From: Xanthostigma xanthostigma
Taxonomy: Eukaryota > Arthropoda > Insecta > Raphidioptera > Raphidiidae
Length of the DNA: 64,000 nucleotides
NCBI GenBank assembly: GCA_963575645.1
Contig: OY754464.1
Location: forward strand, 81,070,948 to 81,134,947
Direction of reading: 5' to 3'
Positions 11,540-22,490 of the stretch are shown here, piece by piece (within the stretch, counting starts at the first letter, position 1; every line of letters begins with the position of its first letter). A program made the translations under genes and the position numbers. The notes under the pieces are model-generated. The model made no database searches and was not told the DNA's origin. It worked only from the letters and a program-made list of their open reading frames with translations.

Positions 11540-12050
11540 ATAACTCAATATTACACGAAATACGGCATTATTTTTTGGGCAAACAGCACAAACAGTGCTA
11601 GAGTCTTTATAGCCCAGAAAAGAATAATAAGGCTAATTTTCAACTTAAAGCCTAGAGAAAGCTGTAAAGCAATTTTTAAAAATAAAAATATCTTAACTTT
11701 CTGGGGAGTTTACATCTATGAGCTTATAACGTTTCTTTACGATTCGAATTTATTGCTAACCAACAAAAATGAAGTTAAAAACTATAGTACAAGACACAAT
11801 AATTTGTCTATAAAACATAGAACATCCTTTTACGAAAAATATCCTATATATAAAGGCAATAAACTATATGAAAAACTTCCTCAAAATTTGAGGAAATGTA
11901 CAAATATAAATTCTCTAAAAAACGGCCTAAAAAAATTCCTGCTCGGAACTGCACCATACAAAAATGATTTGTAAACCAATCGATTTTATTTGACGTTTGT
12001 AACCAATTTTAATTATTGGATCAGCAATAAATTATTATCTATCTATCTAA
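11540..12050 (+). pseudogene. Non-LTR retrotransposon 3' fragment with (TATC)n tail
   Basis: Reads TKYGIIFWANSTNSARVFI, AQKRIIRLIF, PRESCKAIFK, then STRHNNLSIKHRTSF, LYEKLPQNLRK and KKFLLG to a TAA. Same RT C-terminus layout as 1125-1739 but a different subfamily. Ends with a tatctatctatct microsatellite tail, usual for such LINEs. At least one frame change lies upstream of 11753. Confidence 0.82.
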
Positions 12051-12484
12051 AAGATTGCTTTAATGATTTTTGAAGTTTGATTACTTCAACCTAGCGGACC
12101 TATTGTTAATGTTAATAAATTTTGAAGATTGGAAATTTATGTATACAACATTCATCTATGGTAGATAAAGACGATTGTAAATATCTGTAGTATAAACTAA
12201 GTAATCTGCAATGAGTAATTACTTTTCACTCTCACATTATAATATTATATTATACATTTAACTGACACGACTACATCAAAGACGACTACATGCACAGTGC
12301 ACACACAATACCATACACTCGGTCACGCCACTCGGCTTTGGCCTTCTCATTTCGTCTGAAGTTCGCTAAAATCAAACGTGACACTGCGATAAACAGTAAA
12401 CACTTACCTTTATTTTTCACGGACATCAATTCAATAATATTTTAGCTAAATATTTATTATGTAGTTAGAAACCGTCCACCTTCT

Positions 12485-12505
12485 ACGTTCAGTTGTCAGT
12501 TGTTG
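12485..12505 (+). promoter_or_regulatory. Candidate initiator of the phosphatase gene
   Basis: Two TCAGT pentamers at 12489-12493 and 12496-12500 sit about 100 bp upstream of the proposed start codon. TCAGT is the classic arthropod initiator core. No clear TATA box precedes it. Inference only. Confidence 0.3.
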
Positions 12506-12595
12506 CACTTGCGAAGTCTTCTTTTGTTTCCTTATATTGACGCGCGTTTGTTTGTGCTCCGGGTTACGTTGCTTGCATTACATACATACCTGAAC

Positions 12596-15500
12596 ATGAG
12601 AAACAGAGATAGAGCTACCATAAGTAAGTGTAAAAAATTCGAAATTTTTAAATCAAAATTCGTACCAACTAAACGGACTGATTTGGTAACGATTTAAATA
12701 ATTGTGACTCAATTGTACTTTTTTTTGGCCGATTGTTGTTAAATTTTTGGAACTGTTTACATTTTTTTAAGGAAAAATGTATTATATATAATTTGTGATT
12801 TGTGAATTTAATATTTTAAAGTTGAATGACATCAAAAACCGAACATAATTAATGTATTATATTTTTTAGATCAGTTCTAAAGAAGGTCCAAATCCGGACC
12901 GAAACGTTAATGTATTAATTTTTATATTTTTTGTTAATATATTTGTCTGAAAAATTTGTCGATAACTTTATTTATTGAAGAGTTCTAATCAGACGTTAAT
13001 CAAAGATTTGTGTATTATATAATGTTTTATTTTTGAAACGCAGTTTGTTTTGTTAAAATATAGTTCCGCCAACATTTAATAATTATATCAATAGTCTACT
13101 TTTCAAAATAGCTGGTTTCTTTATTTATTTGCTACTAAAAATTATGCCTAATACTTCTCCGAATAATATTTAATCGAAGTTATATTTGTTACAGTATGTT
13201 CTTTGCTGATTCTTATCGAACTAGGGCTGATGCCCCAAGCGAAAAGTGGATTTTACTGCGACGATCCGAAGATTTCCTTCCAATTCACAGGTGACACGAT
13301 TGGAATCGTTACTCTTCTGGCAGTATGCATCGTCGCACCATTTATTATTGTAAGTATCACCTGTTTCTTATTCATTATAAATACTGATACCACAAAGTCT
13401 TTAATCTGGAAGCCTGGCTTCCTATGCTTGCTGTGTTTCGAGATGGACCGTTTTTCTGGCGCACGAGAGGTGGCGCTGTTATCGCTACCTGGGAAAACTT
13501 CGGTTCTTTCCGCCTGTTTTCGCCATATTTAACGAAGTTGTTTAACTACACACATGTAAGCCATGAACGTGTGTGCGTTACCCAGTAGCTGACGCCATAT
13601 TGGTTAATGCGACAGATTTCGGTCCACTGCTACGCTCGATCTGGCTCTCCTGGTTATGACTTCGTGACTGATACCAAGAGAAACAAATGGTACCGGTAGC
13701 TGCCAATTCATACTTATATACTTTGGAGTTCGCGTGCCAAAGTCGAATGAGCTACGGAGAAATTTTTTTTTTATACATCGAAGTATCTTTGATGTACACA
13801 CAATAAATTACATTTTAACTACTTTGCTACATTATTGTGCCATATCAATCGAAAATATTGTTAAAAACTGATTCATGTTCACTCCTAACGTAGAAATATC
13901 ATACGAACCGCAATAGGGTTATTGACAAAATTTCAAAAAGTATTTAAAATTAAAGAATAAAGGTATATGTACCCGTTAAAAATATTTTTTCTCATAAATA
14001 TAACAGATTTGACTCATTATTAGTTGTTTTTTATTTTGACTTTAAATTCTGCGCCAAAACGTCAATTGACCTTGACAGCCATGTTTACTGATTGCCTACG
14101 TCACAATAGGCAATCAGTAAACACTAAGCAAGCGGGTACAACGTGACATATAGCATTATAACCAACAAAGTGTTGCATTTAATATGATTGACAGAGTACA
14201 ATGAATATTGAATACACCAGAGAACATACACTGAACAGAGATAACGAGTACACATGGCAGTCAGTGGCACACAGCTACCGGCCATGTTGACTGATTAATG
14301 ACGTCACGCGCTGTGATTGGTGTTTGAAATCACGTGACACATAGGTTAAAAATCGTGATTTTATTTATTTATTTTAATATATTTAACGCACTTATTTAAT
14401 AAAAATAATAATTCTAAACGATATTTTAGACCATAAACTTTCATTAGGTAACACAGTTTTATATTTAATTTTAATCACTGTCAATAACCCTATTTAACAT
14501 ACCAATGAATGGAAATTCATATAAAACACTAATATTATCGTGAAAAATAACTCTAATAATTTAGAGTGATGATGATCCTGATTAAATGTTGGAAGGTTAA
14601 AGGATGAATCCTGGTGGCATAGGATCAATGCACTAAGCAAATACTGAAGGTTTTTTTATTTTTTTTATTTATTTTGTTTTAATTTATTCAGACAATAAAA
14701 TGCAATAAAAAAACCATCGGTATTTGCTTAGTTCATTGATCCTATCCTACCAGGATTCATCCTGTAATCTTCCAACTAATATTATTGATGGTTAAATGGC
14801 ACTCGTGTGTTTATCATTGTTTTTGTCTTTTAGATGTGGTCGGTGGAGACGTACGCCCACCAAGAGCAATATTGCGACGGTTTAAGTAAAACCAATCGCT
14901 GTTGGAACGGTGTCAAAGTATCAGTGCTGTGGTACAGGGAGTTCCTTCTGGGCTTGGCGGCGCTACTGTTCCTCACCGATGTCGCGAAAGTTCTCGTAGG
15001 CGAGCCGCGACCACATTTCCTTCACACTTGCCAACCTGACGCGGCGCAGGGTTGTACCCCTTCAGAGTAAGTTTTCTTAATTTGTAATCTTGTCTATTGG
15101 CCATAACGATTTTAAAGAACCGTTGTTTTTAATTGAACTCGAAGTAAAAGAATAAATTCAAGTGGGTAGGCTTTCGCGGCCGGCGCTGTTCCAAATCTTC
15201 TGGGTTTGTACGCCATGGTCCATTGGTGTTTCTACCTGACGTTTCGTCTGTAACTGCGGTAGACATTATCAAAGGTGGTGTGACAGCGAACGGAAACCAA
15301 GAAGATTTGGTAAAACAATAAAGTTAGCTCAGTCGGTAGATCATTGGACTTTTAATCCAAGGGTCCAAGGTTCATGTCCCTGTTCAGGCGGCAATATTAA
15401 TAACCGAGCGGGATGGTGTACTGATGAGAGCACTAGACTCGCATTCGGGTTCGAATCCCGGCGGGGGTAGATGTGGATGGGACTTTTTCCTGCTGCCTCT

Positions 15501-18500
15501 CGCCGAGAAACGGTAATTCCTCTACCGGCCATCTTGTTGAGGTTTTCCATAGTTTACCTCAATAATTCCAGATAAATATCGAGATAGTTCCTTATTCAAG
15601 GCCATGGCCGATTACCTGTCAAACTCCTGTGCTCAAAATTTACCAACCTTATCCTAATGTCCTAAAATTCCTTCATTCGCCCCCATTGCTATTAATTAGT
15701 TGAAGTTTAAAAATGTAGAAAATAACGAGAAGTATGATAATTGGAAAATAGTAATGGCGCGAATGGCGTCTGTTATGACATAAAGTCGAGAAACGGACGT
15801 TAAACGAATTATTATTAATTAAAACCAATACCTATTCCCTTTGAATAAAAAAAAACGAGCACTATTTTTATTCCTGTATGTCTGAACTCATGTACAGCTA
15901 CTTTGTGTGGGTATTGAAAAACAAAACGACTTTATTTATGTCTTTATTCACCGAACATTTACCTAAATTGCGCTAAATTTAACTCTAAAGCCGAATATAA
16001 TAGTATATTGTGCGACTAGTGAGAGAAGGAGAAGATTCCATGAGCGTGAAATTTGCCGCACGAGCGTAGCGAGTGCGGTAACACGTGAGTGGAATATTCT
16101 CCTTCGATCAATGGTCGCACATAATATTTTATTCAACTAGCACGAGTAATATGTAATCGGGGCCCAGATAAAAGAAGGACAAATAATAAATCACTTCATT
16201 GATTGACGTACCCACCGCCCTCGATGCACACAAAATGGCCCTGACTTTCGCTGAATTGCGAATTGCGATGCTGTTTTCATATATACAAATCGCTACCGCC
16301 TACCGCGTTCCTATTGGTCTAGAAACTGGGCAGTTTTAATTCATTATTGTACGCTTCGGCTCGCTACTGCGTTCCTATTGGTCCAGAAAATTCATTATCG
16401 TACAGTACGGCTCATTATTAGCACTCTACGCGTCAACATGAAGTAATTTATTATTTTTCCCGAATTTAGCAGGGCCCCGAAATTATATATTACTCACGCG
16501 TGTTGAATAAAAATTATTTCTAATTATGGAACATTTCAATAAATTTAATGTTGTATTTCAGATACATATCAGATTACAAATGCACCAACACAGAATTCAG
16601 TTTTGCGTTCGTAAGTGACTCTACTAAGTCATTCCCATCGGGTCATTCTTCTGCTTCGGTTTTCACGTCTGTATTCATGGCGGTAAGTTTATGACAAATT
16701 ACTGAATCATATATATTATATACAGATTGTATCAAATCAAAACGGTCCATAGGACATTCTGTGTGTAAGACAGAGATGATATATAAAGATCTAAAACAGT
16801 AAGTAAGAATGAGATAAATGATCGCTAATATAGTTACTGTGGTTACGTAAATAAATAATTACGTACACTGTAAATCTTTTTACTAATTTATCAATTAAAA
16901 CAACTACAAATATTAAATTTATTATGTTGGCGGTTGAATTACCACCATAAAATCATTTAATTATTTGGATTTTTTCCCGAACAGTATAAATAACCATTTT
17001 ATAAATAATTTCACTAGTGATACTTTGATAAAATTGTGATTTTTACTGTAGAAAACAAAGACGATACTATAAGATTGTATAACCACAGTAACTATTAGCG
17101 ATCATTTATCTCATTCTTACTTACTGCTTTAGTGCTTTATATAATATCGTCTCAGTCTTACACACAGAATGTTCTATGGACTGTTTTGATTTGATACAAT
17201 CTGTATATCAACTTTACCTTAAAACTATTCTTATTCATTATCATCACAGCATCACAGATTCTCTCTACATATTCCTATTCAACATCCCTACGAAACCAGA
17301 TTCAAACTGTACCAAGATATTCAAATCCCCAAGAAGGCAAAAACGTTCGGCCAAAATCATTTTAGTTATCTGGCTCCTAAAATGTATAACCGCTTGCCTC
17401 TGGATGTTAAATTAATTTCAAGCGTCAATACCTTTAAAAAACAAGTTACGCATTGGCTAATCCAAAATCAGTCGAATACACATCACAATTGACCAACATG
17501 CACTCCATACACACAAACGCACACCCTGGGTTCTGCCCTAGCACTGACATCGCCAAGGAAACACTTCATAGATTTTATTTTAATTGACATTTTGTATTTT
17601 GTATAAATTGTATTTGTATATAAATAAAAAAATTCATTCATCCATTCATTAAACTTGGTCCTATAGCATTTCCTAAAGAACGCCTCATTTACAAATTGTA
17701 TTTTTTTAAATGTGAAACATCTATTGGCGCGTTTGGATGAGAGTATAAACGTGCATTTGCCGCGACACTGTGATAATACGTCGTCGCGTTAGTTACTATT
17801 TAATAAATTAATAATACATATTTTTCCTTCACAGTGGTATCTTCATATGAGACTGCCTCCAACCCAGTCGTGGCTTTTTCTACCATGGGCGCAATGTATG
17901 TGCTTAGTGTGGGCCGCGTTGTGCTCTTTAACCAGAATCACCGATCACAGACATCATTGGTGGGATGTACTCGCCGGAAGTCTGCTCGGGATCGTCGCCG
18001 CTGTGTTCACGGTAAAATTTTCGTAGTCATAACTTTAATGATTATATTTTGAAGACTCAGAGTCATGATTGGTTTTAGCTATTCAATTTTTAAATATATA
18101 TATTGCGACAAAAATAGCTAAAATCTGTTGACCCAAAAAAAAAAATAGCTACCTAGTTATCAATTTGATATTTGCTATTCGTTGCCATGGTTACCTGCAT
18201 AATATGTTTCACGTCATGTAAACATTAATCAAAGCATGCTTAACTAGTTTATTTCTGACAGATCTACAAAACAAAAGAACAGCTGATTTTTTTTAAATTT
18301 CAAAATATTTCCGAAACTCAAACGTTTAGAAAAAACATTTTCCAACGAAACTTTCTCGCAAAAATAAATAGAATAATAAGCCATTAAGAAAAGTATACCA
18401 TTATTATATAAAAAACACCGTTATAGCATATATCTCTTCTGCGCATGCGCCGACTTTCCCCAAAAACAATAGGGCTCTTCATATTGCATACCAAACATCC

Positions 18501-18983
18501 TCCCAAAATTTAGTTTCAATCTGTTTGGCCTATATCGTGCTCACAGACAAACAGACGCACAGAGTTTTTGTAAAAATATGTTTTTTGAATTTGAAGGACC
18601 TCAAAACGAAAAAATATTGTAAAACTTTTGAAGAGTGAATTTTGACCTAAACTAGTACCATTCCCCATTTGTGGGCTGGAATGGTAAAATAACTGAAGCG
18701 GCAGTTGTCTGTATGTACGTCCGAGCTGTACAGGTCGCAAACCTTGACGAATCGCATCGAATTATTTTTTTGGTTATTTATATTTCAGGTACACGTATTC
18801 TGTTGTGGATTCAAGTCGGTCGATCGATTAAAATCGCGGAACGCGGTTAAGCCGGCGAAATCGATTCATGAAAACGGGCACGTGCTCAACGGAGGCCATC
18901 ATCCGTCTGTCCGAAGACTTATATCGACTACATCCGCCTTTAGAGAAGACGATAAGGAATTAAACCCGGTTACGATGACATGA
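12596..18983 (+). CDS. PLPP: Phospholipid phosphatase (PAP2, wunen/PLPP family), 6 coding exons
   Basis: Integral membrane lipid phosphatase that dephosphorylates phosphatidate, lysophosphatidate and related lipids. Exons: 12596-12623, 13195-13349, 14834-15066, 16562-16682, 17835-18011, 18789-18983, giving 302 aa, close to human PLPP1. All introns are GT-AG and phases match. ATG 12596 is the first in its frame after two initiator-like TCAGT sites and opens a short N-terminus (MRNRDRATII) before the first membrane helix; that first exon is the least certain part. All three PAP2 motifs are visible: KxxxxxxRP at residues 113-121 (KVLVGEPRP), PSGH at 164-167, and RITDHRHHWWD at 213-223 with catalytic H219 and D223. 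The residue before R213 is T where S is usual. ELGL..GFYCDD in exon 2 is also typical. Introns carry several MITEs. Which paralog (wun, wun2 or lazaro-like) cannot be told. Confidence 0.93.
12870..13018 (+). repeat. Penelope-like/hammerhead-type repeat F, copy 1
   Basis: Contains ggtcc-aaatcc-ggacc followed by GAAAC at 12900, then a downstream segment ending agagttctaatcagacg, ttaatcaaagattt. The downstream segment recurs at 29490-29548 and 51301-51410. See the findings for the ribozyme-like layout. It lies in intron 1 of the phosphatase gene. Confidence 0.5.
13392..13667. mobile_element. hAT-type MITE family G, copy 1
   Basis: Perfect 8-bp duplication CTGATACC (13384-13391 and 13668-13675) around imperfect TIRs (caaagtcttta.. 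/ ..atgacttcgtg). Second copy 19853-20131 shares the middle (gtgtgcgttacccagtagct, ctacctgggaaaac). Lies in intron 2 of the phosphatase gene. The apparent coding extension past 13349 is MITE sequence. Confidence 0.8.
13912..14497. mobile_element. Inverted-repeat element with internal hairpin
   Basis: Ends atagggttattgaca / tgtcaataaccctat (15 bp exact). Internally, 14083-14122 is a perfect 16-bp-arm hairpin (gtttactgattgccta / taggcaatcagtaaac). In intron 2 of the phosphatase. Confidence 0.65.
14587..14778. mobile_element. Fold-back MITE
   Basis: Arms of about 60 bp: aggatgaatcctggt..ataggatcaatg..actaagcaaatac on the left, complement on the right, with a T/A-rich loop. Confidence 0.7.
15170..15300 (-). 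repeat. Repeat with hammerhead-like core, probably Penelope-like terminal sequence
   Basis: Minus strand at 15272-15232 reads ttgataa-t-gtct...agac-GAAAC-gtcag-GTA. It belongs to a longer moderately GC-rich block (ggctttcgcggccggcgctg). In intron 3 of the phosphatase. Confidence 0.4.
15320..15392 (+). pseudogene. tRNA-Lys(UUU) pseudogene
   Basis: D-arm agctcagtcggtaga, anticodon arm ttgga-cTTTTaa-tccaa and variable/T-arm gggtccaaggttcatgtccc match animal tRNA-Lys(UUU) almost base for base. The 5' acceptor strand is lost (ataaagtt) and the D-stem and T-stem each carry a change, so it should not fold fully. It abuts a SINE 12 bp downstream. Confidence 0.75.
15404..15806 (+). repeat. tRNA-derived SINE, copy 1
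   Basis: About 400 bp. Head ccgagcgggatggtgtactg with B-box ggttcgaatcccggc; unique body (ctgctgcctctcgccgagaa ... catggccgattacctgtcaa ... ttcattcgcc) and end gacataaagtcgagaaacgg. Reverse copy at 50480-50852 is similar over its whole length, showing a mobile SINE rather than a tRNA gene. Confidence 0.8.
16003..16512 (+). mobile_element. Composite fold-back element H, copy 1
   Basis: One inverted pair at the 5' side (gtgcgac...aaggaga / tctcctt...gtcgcac) and a second (attcaactagcacgagtaat / complement at 16490-16508) that bounds the 3' part. Reverse copies at 20274-20772 and 29757-30270 carry the same two-part layout, so the whole unit moves together. In intron 3 of the phosphatase. Confidence 0.75.
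16723..17203. mobile_element. Mariner-type MITE family I, short copy
   Basis: TIRs of about 110 bp (cagattgtatcaaatcaaaa ... ) with TA duplication. A longer, transposase-bearing relative is at 46437-47221. In intron 4 of the phosphatase, inserted just upstream of a LINE fragment. Confidence 0.85.
17209..17655 (+). pseudogene. Non-LTR retrotransposon C-terminal fragment with ATTC-type tail
   Basis: Reading PYETRFKLYQDIQIPKKAK, TFGQNHFSYLAPKMYN, RLPLDVKLISSVNTFK and KQVTHWLIQN then TGA. The 'FGQ..F.Y.AP.MYNRLP......S...FK..' block is the standard LINE RT end. Tail attcattcatccattcatt. In intron 4 of the phosphatase. Confidence 0.8.
18060..18690 (+). repeat. Dispersed repeat A, longest copy
   Basis: Shared 5' part (cacgtcatgtaaacattaat, aaaagaacagctgattt) with 59885-60270, and shared 3' part (tctgcgcatgcgccgacttt, cagacaaacagacgcacag, aatggtaaaat) with 47226-47510 and 2150-2440. 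No TIRs found. In the last intron of the phosphatase. Confidence 0.65.
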
Positions 18984-19227
18984 AGAGATTACATTTCATA
19001 GATATTGGACTTTTTTTGTAATCGGAGTAATTGTGTAAATTGTATTTAATCGAAAAAATGTGTAAGCTACTTCCAGGCACTTAAAAATTATATTTACTAC
19101 GAACAGTATTAGAAACGCGGATATTTGCTTTTGTTGTTAATTTATATGTATTCCAATTTTAAAATACGTGTCGCTGTTTTTAGTACTATTTGCATTTGGG
19201 AGCGAATGAAGAATAATGCATTACTAA

Positions 19228-19233
19228 AATAAA
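19228..19233 (+). promoter_or_regulatory. AATAAA poly(A) signal of the phosphatase gene
   Basis: First canonical AATAAA downstream of the stop codon at 18981-18983, giving a 3' UTR of about 270 bp. A clean hAT MITE begins 50 bp further on. Confidence 0.45.
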
Positions 19234-19282
19234 GCAGCAGTCTCAAACAATTTCAATATAGCATGTAAATTTAAGTGAAAAT

Positions 19283-19618
19283 TAGAGCTGTAACAAACCG
19301 TATGTATTCGTTACTGAGTAACGGGTACATCGTCTGACTCGAAGTAACGAATCGCTACTTACAAATTAATTTCGTTACTCGCATCTTTCGTATCCATGTC
19401 AGTTCGACTCGTTTGATGCGGTTATATGTTATACGAACGAAGTCATACCGTATCACGATGCGACGAGCCTCGATGGGATGGTACATGCTTGATGCTGTTA
19501 GTACACGATTGTATGTCGTATGAAAAGTAACGAGTAACGTAACGAAAGTAGCGGGTACTGGTTCTTTAAGTAACGAATACATACGGGTACACAATTTCTC
19601 GTTACTTTTACAGCTCTA
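19283..19618. mobile_element. hAT-type MITE with perfect 8-bp duplication
   Basis: Target duplication GTGAAAAT at 19275-19282 and 19619-19626. Ends tagagctgtaac / gtta-cttttacagctcta; subterminal cgtatgtattcgttac is repeated inverted near the right end. 336 bp. Confidence 0.9.
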
Positions 19619-19852
19619 GTGAAAATGGAAAATTAAAACACACTTTAGACTGACCCCGTCGAATTGCGACGGAGTGAAAATATTTGAACAAGTGTTTTAG
19701 AAATGAAAGAAATTGTTATAATTGTTTATATTATGATAAAAAAAAAGAAAAACAATTCCGAGCGCATCTTTTCAACCAGTTCAGTTGTTTGCTTTCGGGT
19801 TTGCTGAGGCAGTTATCGGAAACCTGATTCGTGCACATCTATATGTGTATAC

Positions 19853-20131
19853 CGCGAAGTCTGTAGCTAGGAGACCCAGTTCGAGCACAGCGGTGGACCG
19901 ATATCTGTCGCATGAAGCAATATGGCGTCAGCTACTGGGTAACGCACACACGTTCATGACTTACATGTGTGTAGTGTCTGTGAAGTTAAACAACTTGGGT
20001 AACTATGGCGAAAACAGACGGAAAAAAACGAAGTTTTCCCAGGTAGTGATGACAGCGCCATCTCGCGTGCGTCAGATAACGGTCCGTTTTGAAACACAAC
20101 AAGGTCTCCTGGTTATATTATAGACTTCGCG
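19853..20131. mobile_element. hAT-type MITE family G, copy 2
   Basis: TIRs cgcgaagtctgtagctagga / ...ctcctggttatattatagacttcgcg; flanks gtgtatac and gtatatac (7 of 8 identical). Reverse orientation to 13392-13667. The 112-codon frame across it is spurious. Confidence 0.75.
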
Positions 20132-20273
20132 GTATATACCTATATGAAAAATGGCGGATTCAACATTAGATTGGACCTAAACTCCGCCCATAATATGTAG
20201 AATGTCAAATCCCATTACGATCAATAAAATGGTAGTCGCAAACAACTTTAATAAAAAATGAAAAGTAAAAATA

Positions 20274-20772
20274 TTTATTCAACAGGCGTGAGTAATATAT
20301 AATTTCGGGGCCGTGCTAAATTTGGGAGAAATAATAAATTACTTCATGTTGACGCGTAGAGTGCTAATAATGAGCCGAAACTGTACGATAATGTATCACT
20401 GCATAGTTTCTGGACCAATAGGAACGCGGTAGCGAGCCGAAATTGTACGATAATGAATAATTAACTGCATAGTTTCTGGACCAATAGAAACGCGGTAGCG
20501 ATTTGTATATATGAAAACATCATCGCAATTCAGCGTACCATCTTGTGTGCATCGAGGGCGGTGGGTACGTCAATCAATGAAGTGATTTATTAATTTTCCC
20601 TCTTTTATCAGGGCGCCGATTACATATTACTCGTGCTAGTTGAATAAAGTATTATGTGCGACCATTGATCGAAGGAGAATATTCCACTCGCGTGTTACCA
20701 CACTCGCTACGCTCGTTCGGCAAATTTCACGCTCATGGAATCTTTTCCTTCTCTCACTAGTCGAACAATATA
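20274..20772 (-). mobile_element. Composite fold-back element H, copy 2
   Basis: Reverse copy of 16003-16512, both inverted pairs retained. Confidence 0.75.
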
Positions 20773-21277
20773 CTATTTGTTGCTGCTATTAAGTAACTTT
20801 AGCTGCAATGGCTGAACGCACGCAGTGTGAATATTGTTTGCTGCACTTGTTCAAATTGTGTTAATACAATGAGAGTTAAAACAAATGAAGCACGGTATAG
20901 CTGAGATATTAGTGGTTACGAGTTTTTAACTCGATTGTAAATAAATATTAACAAGTTAGCTTAGATTACATAATCATGTATATAAATTATTTGTATAATA
21001 AAATACTCCCAAAACGTACTGCATTTAATCTTGTCAAATTTCGTTGAAATTGACTTTAAAAATAGAATTATTATAATAGATATTATTGCACCGTTTACAG
21101 TTTGTTATTGGATATTTTTACCAGACTGCACGAAGGTAAAAGTGGGAATTATCATACTGCCTGATAATACTGTAATAATATATATTTTATGTATTTAAAC
21201 TTAGTGTAAAACTACACTCGATATTGTCTATAAAACCCATATTTGTTAGTATGAAATATACTACTCAATCCAAAACG
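20773..21277. other. Intergenic, no feature seen
   Basis: AT-rich sequence between element H and a P-like MITE. No frame over 60 codons of note. Confidence 0.3.
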
Positions 21278-21818
21278 CTATGGGCTATGTGCAAGGAGGC
21301 GGAGTTACAAATTTATCGATGCGAGCGTTTGTGGTGAGCACTAGGGGAAACTTCAAACTCAAATTTTCCGTATGTCAGTGAGCAATGTTTATTAGAAGTG
21401 AAAATAGTTAAGTTTTTATAAAGTTTTTTAAATAACATGGGCAAAACTAGGCGATCTGGAAATGCTTGTTGTGTTCCAGGCTGTTGCGCTGATGGCGATT
21501 TAAGTAAAATAAAGATCATTGGCGCCATAATTTGACGTTACGCTGTCAGTGTAAACAAATTAATTATTTACATATTGTACGTCATAAATAAATAATTCTC
21601 ACGTACCTTTTATGTTATGCTATTTATATAATAGTTAACAATCTGAATTTTATAGTATATTAAATTATTTCTTATTACATTTTTTTTGCACATCATGGCC
21701 AACTAAAGTTTTTGACTTATCACCATAGAAACATGTCGCGATTTCCATAAAAATTGAGTTAAATAATTCTCTATTACCCACTAGCGGCGCTACTAGGCTT
21801 CGAGCACACAGCCTATAG
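21278..21818 (+). mobile_element. P-like MITE family J carrying a THAP start, copy 1
   Basis: TIR-like ends ctatgggctatgtgc / gcacacagcctatag. Inside, ATG at 21437 opens [20 protein letters not shown], the beginning of a THAP zinc finger (CCVPGC). This is what remains of the first exon of a P-element-type transposase. Copies: 27131-27693 (reverse), 28718-29171 (reverse), 38444-38995 (reverse, interrupted). Confidence 0.75.
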
Positions 21819-22490
21819 TAGTGAATAACTGTCGGATTCGTGTGTTTTCAACTGATTTTACTCACGTATTTTCGTCCCTGCTTCTTACGCAGTGTCTCCT
21901 CCTCAACCAATGGAAAAATACGTTTGACAAATTTAACCTCAAATTAATAAAGGCTTTTTCTAATAGGTCCAAAACAGCTACGAAGTGTCGAAGTTGAAAA
22001 ATACAGGAGGCAATTGTCCCGACAGGTTGAAAATACACGTCTTCTACCAAAGTTTTGCATATGGTCCTGTATTTATATTAAAAAGGCTTTGGGTTTCGAT
22101 ATTCCCCTCTCTCTGTATTGTATGGTTAAAAAGAAGAATGTAGATTTTAATGCGTCAAGCAAGACATGAGTCAGTATTATATTTTGAGATGCAAGGGTAT
22201 TGTTTTGCAACTTTGAAAACAAAATAACTTTTTCGTTTTATTGAAACCGCCAATTACTAAGATCAGTTGGACCTAGTCGTAGAAAATTTTGAAAGCTACT
22301 TTCGTGATTATGAAACTATTTCGAAATGTTCTTAAGTGGTTTGAATGAAAAACCGTACCAAAATCGGTCGACAGTGAGATTAAAGGTATGGGCTTTCCAA
22401 TTGCAAATTAATGCATTTTCTTTCAGAAAGATTGCAAATTATTCAGTCAAAATGAATATGATTCGATAACATTTGTTTAAGTTAGTACGA
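21819..22490. other. Unassigned intergenic sequence
   Basis: Includes a short open frame on the minus strand (21862-22050) without recognisable features. Possibly the left part of the fold-back element that starts at 22491. Confidence 0.3.

Noticed and set aside
13350-13532. Read-through of phosphatase exon 2
   Set aside because: A clean gtaagt donor at 13350 and the family alignment end the exon there; the extension enters a hAT MITE.
15320-15392. Functional tRNA-Lys gene
   Set aside because: 5' acceptor strand is absent.
19785-20123. 112-codon open frame
   Set aside because: Spans a hAT-type MITE boundary; its relative at 13392-13667 is not open in the same frame.
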